Numbered from the stretch's first letter, positions 44,387-58,998 are shown. The stretch is 64,000 nt of DNA from Karstenula rhodostoma CBS 690.94 (GCA_010093485.1 MU001499.1:1627397-1691396), one strand, 5' to 3'. Notes: generated by a model not told the origin, from the sequence alone. Program-made: numbers and translations.

Positions 44387-45799
44387 GATGGTGGGTGCTG
44401 GATTTTTGCTGCAGTTACGGGTGGAAACTTAAGTTTGTGAGCTGGGATATGTATTTAGGAGTTTCCAATTAGAGAGGAGAACTAGTTGATGAAGAAAAGC
44501 AAGGCTGCGCAAACGTGGGGCTTTGAGATACTGTTGGTGCTGTTGTTCTGAGGCATTTCCGCACGGAATTGCCGGTCATGACGTAGCGGGGTATGCTAGA
44601 GATCCCTCATCAGAGCGGGGCCTAAACATACCATACCATTGGTAGGTTGCGCTACAGGCAAAATGGCATTACTAATTATTTCTCTCCGCCTTTATAGACT
44701 TGGACAGGCGAATTTGTGAAACCCACGTTTCAGAGCGATGGAGAATGTCGGTTGGTCCGGATATTTTTCCATACGTGACTCGTCGTCCACGAACGAAAAG
44801 AAGATCATCTAGAAGTTTTATACACAGGAAAGCTTTATCATCCTGAGCCCCAGTATCGATTAGTGATGTGCTAGGGGAAACGCCGGCGACAGTATGAATC
44901 AAGGACCATCGATCTCGTGAAGATGGAACTTAACAAACCGGAACGTTGCCCCAGATTTTTTTTTAGGGAATAAGAAAGAGGATAATCAGTAGAGGTATTA
45001 TTTGCAGAGTTGGCAGAGAAGCAAACAAAGGTGCGACGGAATTCAGGCTGCCGTGCCCGTTCCTAGAGCATCACCATCTCACAGAGATGGCGGGAGTAAG
45101 GTTAAGCATTTTGGCCCCACTCGTCTGCGACCGGTTTATTTTTCAGGGAGTGGACAGTATCTCCACGATTCCTCTGCTTGGTCAGGCTCAAAACAACACC
45201 ATGCCGATCTATCGCATATAGTCATACAGTACTATTTTCTTCGAGCATTATATCATCTGCTGCAATCCACAGGGAATTGTTATTCTGTTATCAAATACCG
45301 ATACCACGGTTGTACTGGGTTCGGGGTATTGAGTAGTAAGAGGTGATCTGCGGTTCCATGTGCGCAACTCGCCCGGACAGGTTCCGCGCAACTTTATCCA
45401 CTTTTCAAGGACTTTTTATCGTGCAACTCGCACGATAACATCGAAGGTAACCATATATTGATACCAATGCGACCAATCGACTCTCTCTATCGAGGGAGTT
45501 GCGAGTCGGAGCATGGGTGCAGTCTAATCGCGTCATCACCACCATGTAAAACGAATACACTAAATGCTCGATATCCCCACTTTCGACGAACAACTTCTAT
45601 GAGGTCCCGAATATTCACCGCAACTAGTTCTCGCGTGATTCAAAAGGCGCTGATCTCCGCCGTCCAGTGCCCTCCGTTCAGTGTCCCCCGTTCAGTGTCC
45701 TCTGTCTTTGCAAGTTTCGCTCTTTGAATACAGCGTGCCAACTACTTCACCATCGGTTGTAAGCTGCACGTATCGAAATTGGATTCATTCTGGCCTATC
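44387..45799. other. Gene-free stretch with a hairpin and short repeats
   Basis: 1.4 kb between divergent genes (quinone oxidoreductase - and MFS permease +). It holds a perfect hairpin (45416-45438) and about three copies of a 14-15-bp unit (TTCAGTGTCC core) at about 45660-45705. Short open frames have no recognisable domain. Confidence 0.55.
45416..45438. repeat. Perfect inverted repeat, 9-bp arms
   Basis: TTATCGTGC and GCACGATAA flank a 5-nt loop (AACTC), about 360 bp upstream of the MFS permease start. It could be a palindromic regulator site or chance. Confidence 0.7.
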
Positions 45800-47452
45800 A
45801 TGGTGTCGAAGTCTGAGGAGACGGACATCGGCGTCGCCTCGTCTTTTGAGTCGGATGCGCAACCAGCCAGGAAAGAGAATGCATGGATCCGTTTCATGAC
45901 AACCTTGAAATGGTACCCAAAAGACATGCCATCAGAGGAGAAGTCGCTTATTCTCAAGCTCGACCTCAGCATCCTCATATTCGGCTGCTTGTCGTTCTTC
46001 ACCAAGTACCTCGACCAACAGTCCCTCACGAATGCCTACGTTAGGTGAGCAAAGACAATACTGATCTCTCCACTAAAGATTCTATACTTACACGGGAACA
46101 GTGGAATGAAAGAAGAACTCCACCTCTTCGGCAACGAAATAAACTACTTAACGGCAACATTCTGGGCTTCGTACTGTACCTTTATGATCCCAGCTTGCTA
46201 CTTCCTGACACATTACCCGGCGAACTTGATCTTGCCGATTCTCGAAGTAGGCTGGGGGCTTTCAACGTTTGGTCTGGCTTGGGCACCGAATGTCAAGACT
46301 GTGTATGCAATGCGGTTCTTTACCGGTATCTTCGAGTGCTGTAGCTTTACAGGCACAATCTACGTCATTGGAAGCTGGTATAAGCCGACTGAAGTCGGTA
46401 GACGTGTTGCATTGTTCTTCATCTCTAGTCCACTGGGCACGATGTTCGCGGGATACTTGCAAGCGGCGGCCTATAAAAACTTGAACGGTGCTCACGGGCT
46501 GAGTGGGTGGAGGTAAGTAACTGCGACATGACTCTCACGAGGACCAAGCTGATTATTACAGGTGGCTATTTATTGTGGACGCTATCATCACACTCCCTAT
46601 AGCGTTGTTAGGTTTCTTCGTCTTCCCAGACGTACCTTCGAGAAAGAAGCCTCGCTTTTTGACAGAGTCCGACCACCTCTTCGCCCAGAAGCGCATTGCT
46701 GGAAAAACCGCGCCCCCACAGCTGAGGGTATCGCGATCCATCTTCCGACGCGTTTTCTCGCGGTGGCATTGGTATCTTTTCGTCGCGCAATGGTCCATCA
46801 TGGACCAGAATTTCCTACCCAGTAGCTCACCTTTCTCACTGTACCTCAAAGCGAACAGCCATATCTACTCAGTGGTGCGTATCAACACGCTACCGACTAT
46901 TGCCACAGCAGTGAGCGTCGTTGCTGCGGTTACGTGCGGCATCGTCGCAGATAAGACGGGAAGGTTCTGGCTGCCCTCATACGTGGTCACTCTGCCAGTA
47001 ATCGTTGGATGTGCATTGTTGGTCGCATGGAACGTCGGTGAATCTGGCCGACTTGCAGGTTTCATATTGACAGGATTTGAAGGAGGTGAGCTGATTACAA
47101 TACCTGAGAATTACGCAGCGACTGACTTGATATAGCGCTATCTCCGCTTACCATGGGCTGGGCCACTGTCACCATGGCTGGAGATGCTGAAGAGCGTGCG
47201 GTTGTCACTGCTAGTATGAACGCTATTGGGCAAGGTATTATGGCTGGCACGCAGGTGGTGCAGTATGCTGCAACAGATGCTCCGAGGTTTAAGGGTGGCT
47301 TTGTGAGCAATCTGTCAACTTCGGTTGTGCAGCTTGTGTTGATATCAGTTATCTTGTGGCTCAGTTCGCGCGACAAGAGGAAGGTGGAGGACGGAAGCGA
47401 GAAAGTTTTGGATCATGGAGAAGCTCCCATTGCTGTGGCTGCGAAGTTGTAG
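45800..47452 (+). CDS. MFS permease, allantoate/pantothenate (Dal5-like, ACS) family
   Basis: Four exons: 45800-46044, 46102-46512, 46562-47085 and 47136-47452, with introns of 57, 49 and 50 nt. Product 498 residues. It is a hydrophobic multi-pass protein, expected to have 12 helices. Family markers: LILKLDLSILIFGCLSFFTKYLDQQSLTNAYV (TM1 region), MKEELHLFGNEINYL, the SWYKPTEVGRRVALFF motif after TM4-5, GLSGWRWLFIVDAIIT across splice 2, and FVFPDVPSRKK before the central loop. These proteins are proton symporters for small organic acids such as allantoate, nicotinate or pantothenate (family knowledge); the substrate here cannot be told. The last 30 or so residues form a charged cytoplasmic tail. 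The start at 45800 is the first ATG in frame. Confidence 0.9.
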
Positions 47453-47804
47453 GACGTGATTGATAAACATAAAAGGTAGGTTCACGGCGAAGTTGAAGTG
47501 GGCCCCTCCAATCGGAGTAGGTGAGCGGTCGATGTAAGTGTCTTCGTAGTAAACAACTATGACATGTGTGCGCCTGTGGTTCAGGTGATGTTGCTATTGC
47601 TACTTTGCTACAAACCGACTATGACAGGTGATCTTGGTAAATCTAGAATATAACCAAAGAAACTTATCAGGCGATATGAATAGCTTGGACGCGGTTTGCA
47701 AGAACACGAGGGCCTGCACTATCACAACAGTATAAGAAGCGTCTACGCCATATAATTCTACACTCCCCAAACTGCCTCCAACTTCTCTCCACCATCGAGA
47801 AAAT
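47453..47804. other. Gene-free stretch
   Basis: 3' flank of the MFS permease and promoter of the HeLo pseudogene. TATAAG at 47731-47736 lies about 70 nt before the pseudogene ATG. Otherwise nothing seen. Confidence 0.55.
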
Positions 47805-48161
47805 ATGGTTAATCCAGCTGGTGTTGCAATCGGTGCCGTTGGTCTAGCCGGTTTATTTACTGATGCTGTCGATTGTTTCCACTATGTCAAAGCAGGTAAG
47901 AACTTCCGCGAAGACTACAAAAACTCGGTCATCCAACTAGATTTGCTTGGAATTTAACTCAGCCGCTGGGGCGAAGCTATCGGTCTTACGACTATCGATA
48001 CTAGCGGCGCAAATCTTTCTATAGCATGTACCCACCAGCAAAGGAAATTGGCGCAAGAAGCGTTAGACCAAATACACAACCACTTCAAAGACGCCTACGA
48101 TAGAGCATGAAAATAACAGGACAGGATCCCGAGAAACTAAAGGAGATAATATTAGATTAAA
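47805..48161 (+). pseudogene. HeLo-domain (prion-inhibition/propagation) protein remnant with in-frame stops
   Basis: From ATG 47805 the frame encodes the start of a HeLo domain: VNPAGVAIGAVGLAGLF, then DAVDCFHYVKAGKNF and LDLLGI. It is interrupted by TAA at 47955-47957. The same frame then resumes with recognisable family sequence (LSRWGEAIGL and onward) to a second stop, TGA, at 48108-48110, and a third, TAA, at 48159-48161, where AT-rich DNA begins. HeLo proteins are membrane-acting cell-death effectors in fungal self/non-self recognition (family knowledge). Full domains are about 200 residues or more, so the 3' part is also lost. All three stops could arise by C-to-T change, as RIP produces (inference). 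A spliced reading that removes the first stop exists but gives only about 51 codons. Confidence 0.75.
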
Positions 48162-48474
48162 ATAACGTCTCTTTATAGAAATTATTCTAGTTAATAGCAC
48201 TTTTATATATATCTAAAGATAAACGCATATCTCTTTTAAAGAAAAATATACTAGATATTATTTAGCTATTAAGAATTTAACTTATTAATTAGCTATCTTA
48301 GATAACTTATCTATAAACTAATTAATAGTATTATCCCCCTACTAGATAATAGATTTACTACTACTTACTACTAAGAACTAGAAAATATAGTAGAGGTAAA
48401 TACTATATTATAAAAAGTTTTTTAGGAGAGCTATATAGATATATATATTTATATATATTTATACCTATACTATC

Positions 48475-48535
48475 TAGAGTATATAGGTGTATATAGGTAT
48501 ATATAGGTATATATAGGTATATATAGATATACTAG
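48475..48535. repeat. Short TA-rich tandem repeat
   Basis: About five copies of a 10-bp unit close to GTATATATAG (some as GTGTATATAG) in the AT-rich block. Confidence 0.7.
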
Positions 48536-49109
48536 ATTTATATAAAATCTCTATAAAAGAAAATTTCTTTATTCTTTAATAACCTTTATAATATTAAAGC
48601 TATAATTATAATTTTTTAATAGGTTTATAAAGAAACTCTTATATAAGTTTATTAATAGAAAATATTATATTTTTTATTATATAATTATCTAATAAAATAA
48701 GAAATAGTCTATTAAAGGCTAATTTAAATATATATTATATAATATTTTATTATTAATATAATCTATATATATTATATAATTATATTTTTAAATAAAATTT
48801 CTAAACTATTCTATAATAATAAGGTTATTAATAAAGTAAATAAAGAAACTAGTTTTCTATACTAAATTACTAGTTTTTACTTAATTTAATTCTTTAAATA
48901 TATTATAAAACTATATTTTTTATATTTTTAATATAATAAAACCTATTATTTTAGATTAAGGTAGGATTTCTATAGATATTACTAGTATAACTAATCTATT
49001 ATATTATTATATAGTAGTAAGGCCTTTAAAGTTTTAAATTTATAAATTTTTTATTTTTTTTATTTACTAAGCTACTTACTAATATATTATTAATTTATAT
49101 AAATATATA

Positions 49110-49180
49110 TAGACTATAGATATATATATAAATATAGGGCTGGCTAGTATATACTAGGTATCTAGTATAGTATAAGAATT
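49110..49180 (+). repeat. Left terminal inverted repeat of a decayed element
   Basis: Contains ATATAGGGCTGGCTAGTATA followed by CTAGGTATCTAGTATA. The reverse complement of 50300-50385 reads almost the same. The two ends face each other about 1.2 kb apart, as in a TIR DNA transposon or MITE. RIP obscures the exact boundary. Confidence 0.5.
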
Positions 49181-50299
49181 AGCTAGTAATATAGAATTAA
49201 AAGAATAGTAGGCCTAATAGGCTATTATAAAGAGGGAGCTTAGTAGAGATAAAAGAGGTAAATAATACTTACCCTAATAGTCTATTATAGAAGAGATAAA
49301 AGAGACTTTATATAATAAATTTTTATTAAAATAACTTAATTTTATTCTTTTATATTCTTCCCTCTTTATACTATACTAATACTATAATTTTTAGTAAGGG
49401 ATATAAGGCTACTTTAAAAGAATATAAAAAAGTTAAATAATTAATATTTAAAAAACTAATAGAATCTATTTAGTAAACTTTTAAGTAGTTATTAGATAGC
49501 TAGAAAGAAAATATAATAGATTAATAAATTTTTAAATAGCTATCTAGTACTTAGAAAGAATAATAAAATAATAAACTTTTAAGTAACTATCTAGAATACT
49601 TAAGTAATAGGCTAGTAGACCTTTAAGTAGCTATTAGACCTTAAAAAAGAGTAGATATAATAGACCCTAAATAACTATAGCCTAAGTAATAATTAAGTTA
49701 GAAAGAAAATAAAAAGGTAAAATATTAGTAGTAGATTTTATTTAAATAAAAAATTATAACTTAGTTACTTAAAACTAGATTACTAAATATAAAAAATATT
49801 AATAAAAGAAAAAAAAAAACTAATTTTAATTTAAAAAATATAGATTTATATACTTTTTACTATATTTTAGTAAATCTATCTACCCCTATTAAAAGTAATA
49901 TAGATTAGATAAGCTAAGGTATTAGTAATTACTTTTTAAATAAAATAAAAAAGAAAAAGTAGTTTACTAATAAAAAAAATAAAAAAAAAGTATATTTTTA
50001 AAAAAAAACTATAATTTAGTTTACTTTTAGTCTAAGTAATAGTAATATACTAAATTTTAGTAATATTAATATTACTATATTTCTAGAGAATTATAATTTC
50101 TAGATAGAAGGTATAGAATAGAGTAATAAACTAAAGAAATAAAAGCTATTTTATTTTTACTCTAGAATTTACTAAAAGGATATTATAAAGTTACTAATAT
50201 ATAAAAACTCTAGTATATATTAAAATAAATTCTAGAAGGTATTTTATATTATAAAAAGTTTTTACCTTACTAGTATATATAGGTGGCCAGTGTAGTCCT

Positions 50300-50385
50300 A
50301 TATACACTCGCGTATAATTATATATACTAGGTACCCTAGATATACTAGCTAGCCCTATATTTTTATATATATATATATATAGAGT
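50300..50385 (-). repeat. Right terminal inverted repeat of a decayed element
   Basis: On the minus strand it reads ATATAGGGCTAGCTAGTATA then CTAGGGTACCTAGTATA, matching the repeat at 49110-49180. It keeps rare GGCC and CGCG residues nearby (about 50280-50320). Confidence 0.5.
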
Positions 50386-50515
50386 TATATATAAGCTTAT
50401 ACTATTTATACTATCTATAGATTTAATATAATAGATATAATAGATATAGAATATATAGTAAGCTATAATAATTATATACTATAATTTACTATAAGATTAT
50501 ACTTATTATATATAT

Positions 50516-50625
50516 TATAGAGATTTACTATAAAATAGAATAACTTAATAAAGTAGGGGGGATAAAAAGGTATATTATACTTTACTAATATATAAATAAA
50601 GGGGGACTAAAAAAATAGCTAAGGT
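50516..50625 (-). repeat. Short repeat family, copy C (heavily RIP-mutated)
   Basis: The inverse orientation of the repeat at 62082-62223. The shared frame of C/G-rich landmarks (AAAGTAGGGGGG, AAAGGGGGAC, AGCTAAGG) is intact, while nearly every CA and TG has become TA. Confidence 0.8.
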
Positions 50626-53197
50626 ATATATTTATTCTATACTATAGATTTTTATATAAGAGGTAGTATAGGATATAATATACTACTATAGTTTCTAAAA
50701 CTATTTACTCTTAGATAGTATACTATAATTTATTATAAAACTATAAATATTTCTATTATAGACCTATATATAGTTAATAGTATAGGATATATTATACTAT
50801 TCTAGTTTCTAGAACTATATACTCTTTAATACTACTTTTATAACTAGGTTTTTTTTATACTATACTTAAATAATTATCCTATTAAAGGTCCTATTATCTA
50901 TAACTAAATACTCCTAAAGGCTATAGTAAGCTATATATAGTATTAGACCTACTTTAAGCCTCTTCCTTATATATCCTATTATACTAAGAGTCTTATTTTT
51001 TAATATTTCTAATAGTCCCTTACTTCTTTTATACCTCTATATAAACTCCCTTTCCCTATTATTAGTATTAAGGGAAATTATAAACTTAATAGAGTCCTTT
51101 TATACTATTAGAATAATAATATCTAAGAGTCTATACTTTATAAACTATCTTATATATATATTAGATATTATTATATATACTAATTTTTATAGAAACTTCC
51201 TTATTAGATATATCTAACGCTAGCTTATCTATATTACTTATAACTATATTTATACTATCTAGTATATTATCTTATATACTACTATTATTAATTATATATT
51301 AATTTTATTAGTATCTAAATTATTATTATTTATAATAAACTTACTATAGAGTTAGGTATAGTAGTTTTAATATATATAGTTCCTATAATAGTAGTACCTA
51401 CTTTACTAGAAATATTATAATTATTATAGTTAGGTAGTATATTATTTATTAGCCCTATCTTTCTATACTCTACTAGTAATATAAGGGTATAGATATTAGT
51501 TAGATTATTATAGTTATTATTATCTAGGAGTAGTAACTCTATTATAATCTAGTAGCCCTATTTAATAATATAGTACTATATAAACTTCTTAGTAAAGGTT
51601 TATTTTACTATACTTATTTAATTCTATAGTTTTTTAATAGTATTATATACTACTTATAGTATTAGTAAATACTTTTATTTAATAGTAAGGTTACTTATCT
51701 TTAGCCTTATCTACTAATATTTATTAACTTAATCTTATACCCCTCTTTTATTCTAATAGGGCTATATATAGTAGGGATCTAAAGAAAACTACTATACTCT
51801 CTATTAGTATTTAAAAATATTCTTCTAATTTAGCTACTTTAGTAATAGGGCTAAAGATAATATTAATTCTAAATAAATACTTATTAATTAGAAGAATAAA
51901 AACTTTATTATAGAATCTATTTTTTTCTAGCTACTCTAGTATTACTATACTATAGTAGCTAGTTATTACTAATATAGATAGATTATATATATAATTAATA
52001 TTTAAGAATAGAAAGATAAACCTATATAATACCTTTAATACTAGTATTTAAGGTATAATACCTATATTAGGGGCTAATAAATAATAATAGTTATATACTA
52101 CTTCTTAAATAGCTACTAAGTACTATAAATAATAAACCTAGATTTTATTATATACTTTAGTTTTATTAGTATATAAAAATTACTTTAAGTTTTAGTATAT
52201 ATATTAGTTATAAGCTAATATTTATAATACTATATAATATACTCTATTACTCTTTAATATTATACTTATTATAGACTTAAGTCTAGATAGTTATAATTAA
52301 ATACTATAGTAGGTTTATATATTTATCTATATATAAAGTTAGTTTTATTATCTTAATAAATTTTTCTTTAATTAGTAATATAGTAATTACTTTTATAGTA
52401 ATAATAACTATAATAATAAACTCTTCCTATAAGGATAGTTTAGATTTCTACTTTACCCTCTACTATAGTATCCTTATAGTAGATATAGATAATAATATTA
52501 ATAATATAAGGCTAAATTTACTTATTAGTAACTTTAGAGTAGTAATAGATAAAACTATTATATAGTTAGATTATACTTAAGTATTATAATAGTACAGGCT
52601 TATAATAATCTATATAAGATAATATTTAAAGTAATTAAAAAGTTACTAGTAGGCCTTCTTACTTATCTTATCTATAATACTAGGTTAATAATAATATTAA
52701 TATTCCTCTCTTTCTTTTTAAGGCCTTTAGATTCTAGATATATTAGTAGTATATAGTTATAGATAGTAAGTAACTTATACTCTATTATACTCTTATACCT
52801 TTATAAAGGTTTTTTTTTATACTACTTTTAAAAGAATCTATATAGTTTTACTTATTAATATACTTTATTAGCTAATATTAATATCTAGTAGAAGTACTAA
52901 TTAACTATTTATATAGTATAAACTTTAGTAACTTATAGTAAATTTATTTAATTAGGTTAATATACTTATAGTACTACCCTACTTCTTATTATTTATAGAA
53001 CTAGATAATATATATATTACTTACTTAAACTCTTTACTATCTAATAGTATTTATTATATTTTATTAACTCTAATATTAGAAGTTTATATATACTATAGAT
53101 ATAATTAGTATAATTAATAAAAATAGTAACTATTTAAAAAACCTATATTTATAACTTACTAGAAGTATATATTAATTTTATAATCCTATAGTCTATA

Positions 53198-53242
53198 TAT
53201 AAGTATATTCCCTATATAAGTATATTCCCTATATAAGTATAT
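53198..53242. repeat. 17-bp tandem repeat, about 2.6 copies
   Basis: The unit ATAAGTATATTCCCTAT recurs in direct tandem within the AT-rich block. Confidence 0.75.
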
Positions 53243-56200
53243 ATAATATATTAGCTAAAAGTAATCTATTATTACTATTAATTATTTTATTATATTATAG
53301 ATTATCTATATTTATTAGCTAGTATACCCTTTTTTAAAATAATATAAGTATATTATACTATTATATTTATATTAATACCCTATTATCTATATATTTATCT
53401 ATTTAAGGTATACCTTAGGTATAAATAGATAAGGTTTAATATATTCTTTATTAAGTTAGCTATTATATCTAGTCTATATATAAGTTTATAAATACTTACT
53501 ATCTATATTATTTATAAAATATATAGCTAGGGATAGGTATAATATATATAATTTAGTAATTATTAAGATAGAATAGCTATCTTATATTAGTTTACTATTA
53601 GACCTAAAATTAGATCTTATACTAACTTATAGTATTCTAGCTATATTATACCCTTATATAGAGTTATTTATAATTAGCTACTATTAGACTTTTATTATAT
53701 TAATATATTTTATAGAATAAAGGGAGTAAGGATATAGTAAATATAGTAAATATATTTATTAAATTACTTATTACTAAGTTTACTTCTAGACTAAGTATTA
53801 GAGTTTAGTATTTAACTATATTAGAGGTTATTTTTAGAGGGTATTCTACTAGATATTATTTTATTAATACTACCTTTTTATACTTCTTACCTATAAGATC
53901 TTATACCTTTCCTAGTACTAGAGTAGATTTATCTAGAAGTCTTATAGTAGAACTCTAATTATATATATTTACCTTTTTTTTATATTTTTATATTTATTTT
54001 ATAGACCTTAAGAAGTTTTAGTTATATTACCTTATAATTTCTAATAGATATTCTACTATTTTTAGAGATATAAATATTTTAGAATATATATCTACTACTC
54101 TATATACTATCTAGAGTATTTTTCCTTTTTTTAAGTTTATTTAGATAGGTTTCCCTAGTATTTTATTTTTAGTTAGGGTAGCCTTTACTCCCTTATATAT
54201 AATATAATACTTCTTATTTAATATATTAAAAATTACTTATATAGTATTCTTAGCTATATATATAGAGTATTATATATATATATATTTAGATATTTAGAGT
54301 CTAAATATATATATTATTGCGTGTTAGTATAAAGTATATACCCTAAAACTCTATTTAATTCCTTAGTATCTTATAGTTAACTATTAGAGGGATATATATA
54401 GTGCTTAGTAGTATTAATTCTTATAGTAAACTATATTAAAGTATAATAGAATAATTTATAGTATATTATAGAAACTTACTTTAATATATTCTAATATTCT
54501 AAAACTACTACTATAATTATATTACCTATTAGAGTCTAAAAGTAAATCTATTAACTTATTATATATATTTATATACCCTTTCTTTACCTATTTAATATTA
54601 TATTTTAATATATCTTATTTATTTTTTAATTATTAGTTCTTATTATATATAGTATTATACTCTAAAAAGTTAATATAGTTATTAATAATAAATATATAAT
54701 TATTATTTACTTTAGATTTACTATTAAATTATATCCTATTTCTTAGGTAGTTTATATTAGCCCCTCCTATTAGTATAATATATATTATATTAATAATCTA
54801 TACTATATAGAAATACTAATATACCTTTTAGTATCTATCCCCCCTTAAGTATATCTCTTATACTAACTAACTATAAAGTTTAATAAATTTATAAATATTA
54901 TCTAGTTATTCCTAGTTAATTATATTAAATATCTTTAGTAAAAAGTAGATATAGATATTCTTTTATTCTATAGAGTATATAGTATACTATTCTATAATAG
55001 TAAATATTAGCTAGATCTAGCTAATATATCTACTATTTAGAGGGGTATTATTATACTTATACTTTTAGACCTATATATTATACTTTAGTTACTTATCTTT
55101 ACTCTATTAGTTTAGTATATAGTAGATATACTCTTAGTCCTCCTATAATATTTTACTATTTAGTCTTCTAGTCTCCCTTTAGTATTTAAAAGATAGGTAG
55201 ATTATTATTATATAAAGACTAATCTAACTAAGGTTATTTTTAAGCTACTTTATATCCCTTTAATAAGAGTCTATTCTACTAGTTTAACTTTTATCTTTTT
55301 TTTTTAGTATTACTACTAGTATATTATATAACTTAAGATAGTTATTATAAGTTATAGTATTTTAGACTATTATCTAGAAATATAGATTTAACCCTACTTT
55401 TTATATAAGTAAAGAGTTAGCTATATTAATATTATAGTAGGCTAGCTATATTAGTCTAGCTAATTTAACTATTCTCTATTAGTCTAGCTATTATATTCTA
55501 ACTAATACCTCCCCTATATTATACTTTATAAGGGTCTTATATATTTATATTTTTATTTAGTAAGTATTTAGGTTATATATCTATACTAGAATATCCTTAT
55601 AGTTAGTTAAATAGAACTATATTTTAATAAGGAATATATATAGGGCTTTTATATATATAATAGAATTATAATTTAGTAATAGCTTATACTACTTTACTAT
55701 TTATATATAGTAGGTAATTATATATAGTTTTAGTATTTAGAAATACTTTATATTTAGTAGGTAAAAGTTAACTAGCTCCTATTTATATATATTAACCTAC
55801 TAGAGTACTTTAAGTATATAGCTAAGTATTTCTTTATTATAGCTATAATAATAGAAAAGTATAATAAAGTTATATATATTATAGAGATACTATATAGTAT
55901 TTAGTCTACTCTTTAAAAATAGAGTAAATACTACTAGTATCTATTTTATAAGCGCCTTTTACTTATTTTTAGTCTACTATAATATTTAGTTAACTAGTAT
56001 ATTATTAAAGATCTTTATATTTAAGAAGTAAGATACCTTATAGTAGTATTTATTAATTTAACTTATACTAGAGGTTTTATATTTTACCTTTAAGTTACTA
56101 TAGATTAAGTTAACTAAACTAAATAGCTAGTTAACTATATACTTTATAAGTCCTTTATAGAATTAATAAAGTAAGTCTAATATAAGAGTAGTATATATAT

Positions 56201-58998
56201 TAATAAATAGAAACCCCTATATAAAGTTTTTAATCTAGTATATATACTCTAGATATAAACTTTATATACTATTCTACTTTATTCTCTATATTATATTAAT
56301 AGTATTCTTATAAGAGTAATATAATATATACTCTATAGATATTTTATTTATATAATAGATATATACTATTATATTTTATATTTCTAGTAATATTTAATAT
56401 ACTATATAGTATTATCTTATTTTTACCCTTATTATTATTACTTATTCTTTATAGTCTACTATAATCCTATAAATAATTAGATAGTATATTCTTTCTACTC
56501 TATTTATATATCTTATATATATACCTATCTAGCTAATATATTTAATAGTTATATAAATAGATATTAGATAGTATTATATAACTAGCTAATAGTACTTATA
56601 ATCTAATAATTTTACTATTACCTTATAGTATATATTTATAGTAATATCTCTATTATATTACTTAATAATTAGTAGTATAGTAGTAAGAATATTACCTAGG
56701 ACCTTTTTTAACTATTAGATATATATATCTAGATTACCTATTAATATATATACTAGCTACACTACCTAGTTACTCTAATAGTTACTAAGTTATATTTTAT
56801 TAATTCTAATTATAATAGGTATAATAGTAGAGTTATTAGATAGTTATATTTATATATTCTATTATTAGTTAGAGTTCTATAAGTTTATATATATCCTTAT
56901 CTTATAGTAGGAACTATTACTATTAGTTATATTCTTTAGTATTTACTCTAAGGTATATATTAAGTATTCTTTAAATAGCTTAAATCTAATCTAAAACTCT
57001 ATTACCCTAAGTATATTCTATAAGAGAAGTTACCCTACTTTTTTAGTTTAGACTTTATTAAGTATCTTATTCTAGGTAGGTAGGTATATAGAGTGTTCTT
57101 CCTAACTATAGTTAGTAGTACCTATTTTAATATTATCTAAGAGCGTATACTACTATTTAGTATTTTAAAATTATATATTAGATAAAAAGTTTAATAGATA
57201 CTTATCTATAAATAAAAGGTTAATATCTCCTTTAGTATACTAGATATTATATAACTACTTAGTAAATATATAGCTTATTTTATTTTTAAATAGTATATAT
57301 AGGTTATTACTATAACTTATTATTAGTATACTATATACTAGTATATATACTAGGAGGTAATACCTTTATTATAACTAATAGAATAATTTATATATAGGGG
57401 TACCTACTTACTAACTAGTAATATTCTTAAAGGTCTAGTAACTACTTATAACTAAAATACTCACTATATATAAGGATATTAAAGCTATTTATTAATAATT
57501 ATTAGTAATATAGTTAATATCTTTATAATATTTATATATTAATACTATATTAAAGCTCTATATACTATAGTCTTTAGTATTACTACTAGTTTTAGTATCT
57601 ACCTTATTATTATTACTTTTAATATATACTTTACTATTATTATCTTTACTACTATAGTCTATATTATTATTATATAGGCCTATATTTAATAGGCTATTTA
57701 CTTAGTTTATATTAGGCGTGGGTAGTATAGACCTAGCTATATAGGTTTTATAATTATACTAATACTATAACTTATTAGAATATTTTACTATATTTATTAC
57801 TAATAACCTATAATCTATCTCCTAGCCTTTATATACTATAAATAATATATATTTAATCTAGACTAGCTTTTTAATATCTAGCTATATATATACTAGAGGC
57901 TAAAGATAGAATCTATATTTATATAAGATACTCTAATATATATTAAGTAGATATAAAATATAGTATATAATTACTTACTATAAACTATAGTAATTTATAT
58001 ACTATTTTTAATATATTTAATTTATTTATATAGTAATATTATATATACCAAGCCTATATCTATTATACTTAAAAATTAGGAAATTTCTTAGTAAAACCTT
58101 AATCTTTTTCGCGTGTTACCTAAAATATATAGGGACGTGAAACCTATATAGTATATACTCTATAGCTAGTTAAATATAATATTTTATAAGTTTCTATAAG
58201 CTAATTAAGCTAAATATCTATTATAGTAAGTTAAGGTTATTAAATTATATATAAAGCTTTATCCTAATAAGTTTTCTAGTATTATAAACGTTACTATATA
58301 TTACTTTAGAAATTTCTTAAAAGTAATAATTAGTAAGAGTTATTATAATTACTTTATAAGGAAGTACTTTTAGTATATAGTAGATAGTTTATATCTTAAT
58401 AATAAGACCTTACTAAGAGTATAGGAGGAACTAAGGATAGAATTTAATTTTAACTTTAACTTTAAGGTTAGATATAAGGGTATTCTTAATAAATAAAATT
58501 ATAGTAAGTTACTATAGAATTAATTATTAATAATTCTCTATAATAGAGATTATTAAAGTGTCTTTTTTATTAAGCCCTTAATAAGGGCCTTTTTAGTATT
58601 AAGTTATACTATATTCCTTATATAATAGTATAGTATTAGTATATAATAATAGTATACTAGTCTTCTAGTAATTACTTAACTATACTATTTTTAATAGTAT
58701 ATAGTAGGCTAGCTATATATTTAATTATATTAATCTATAGTAAGTTACTATAAATTATTATAATATTTAATACCCCTATTAGTCTTAAAGGAGATTTTAT
58801 TATTATTAGTAACTTTATTATTATTTTTATTATTACTTCTAGTATTCTAGTTAGTATTATTTTTACTATTAGCCTTATTATTACTCTTATTCTTATTACT
58901 ATAGGATAAATATAAAAACCTATTTTTTAGGCCTAAATATTTATATTTTTTAATAAAAATAAGTTTTATTTACTCCCCTTATCTAGGGCTACTATAAT

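Noticed and set aside
47896..47962. A 67-nt intron (GTAAGA...CTCAG) that would remove the first stop of the HeLo remnant
   Set aside because: The interval itself encodes conserved HeLo-like residues, and the spliced frame ends after about 20 more codons without family similarity. It remains the main alternative to a pseudogene call.
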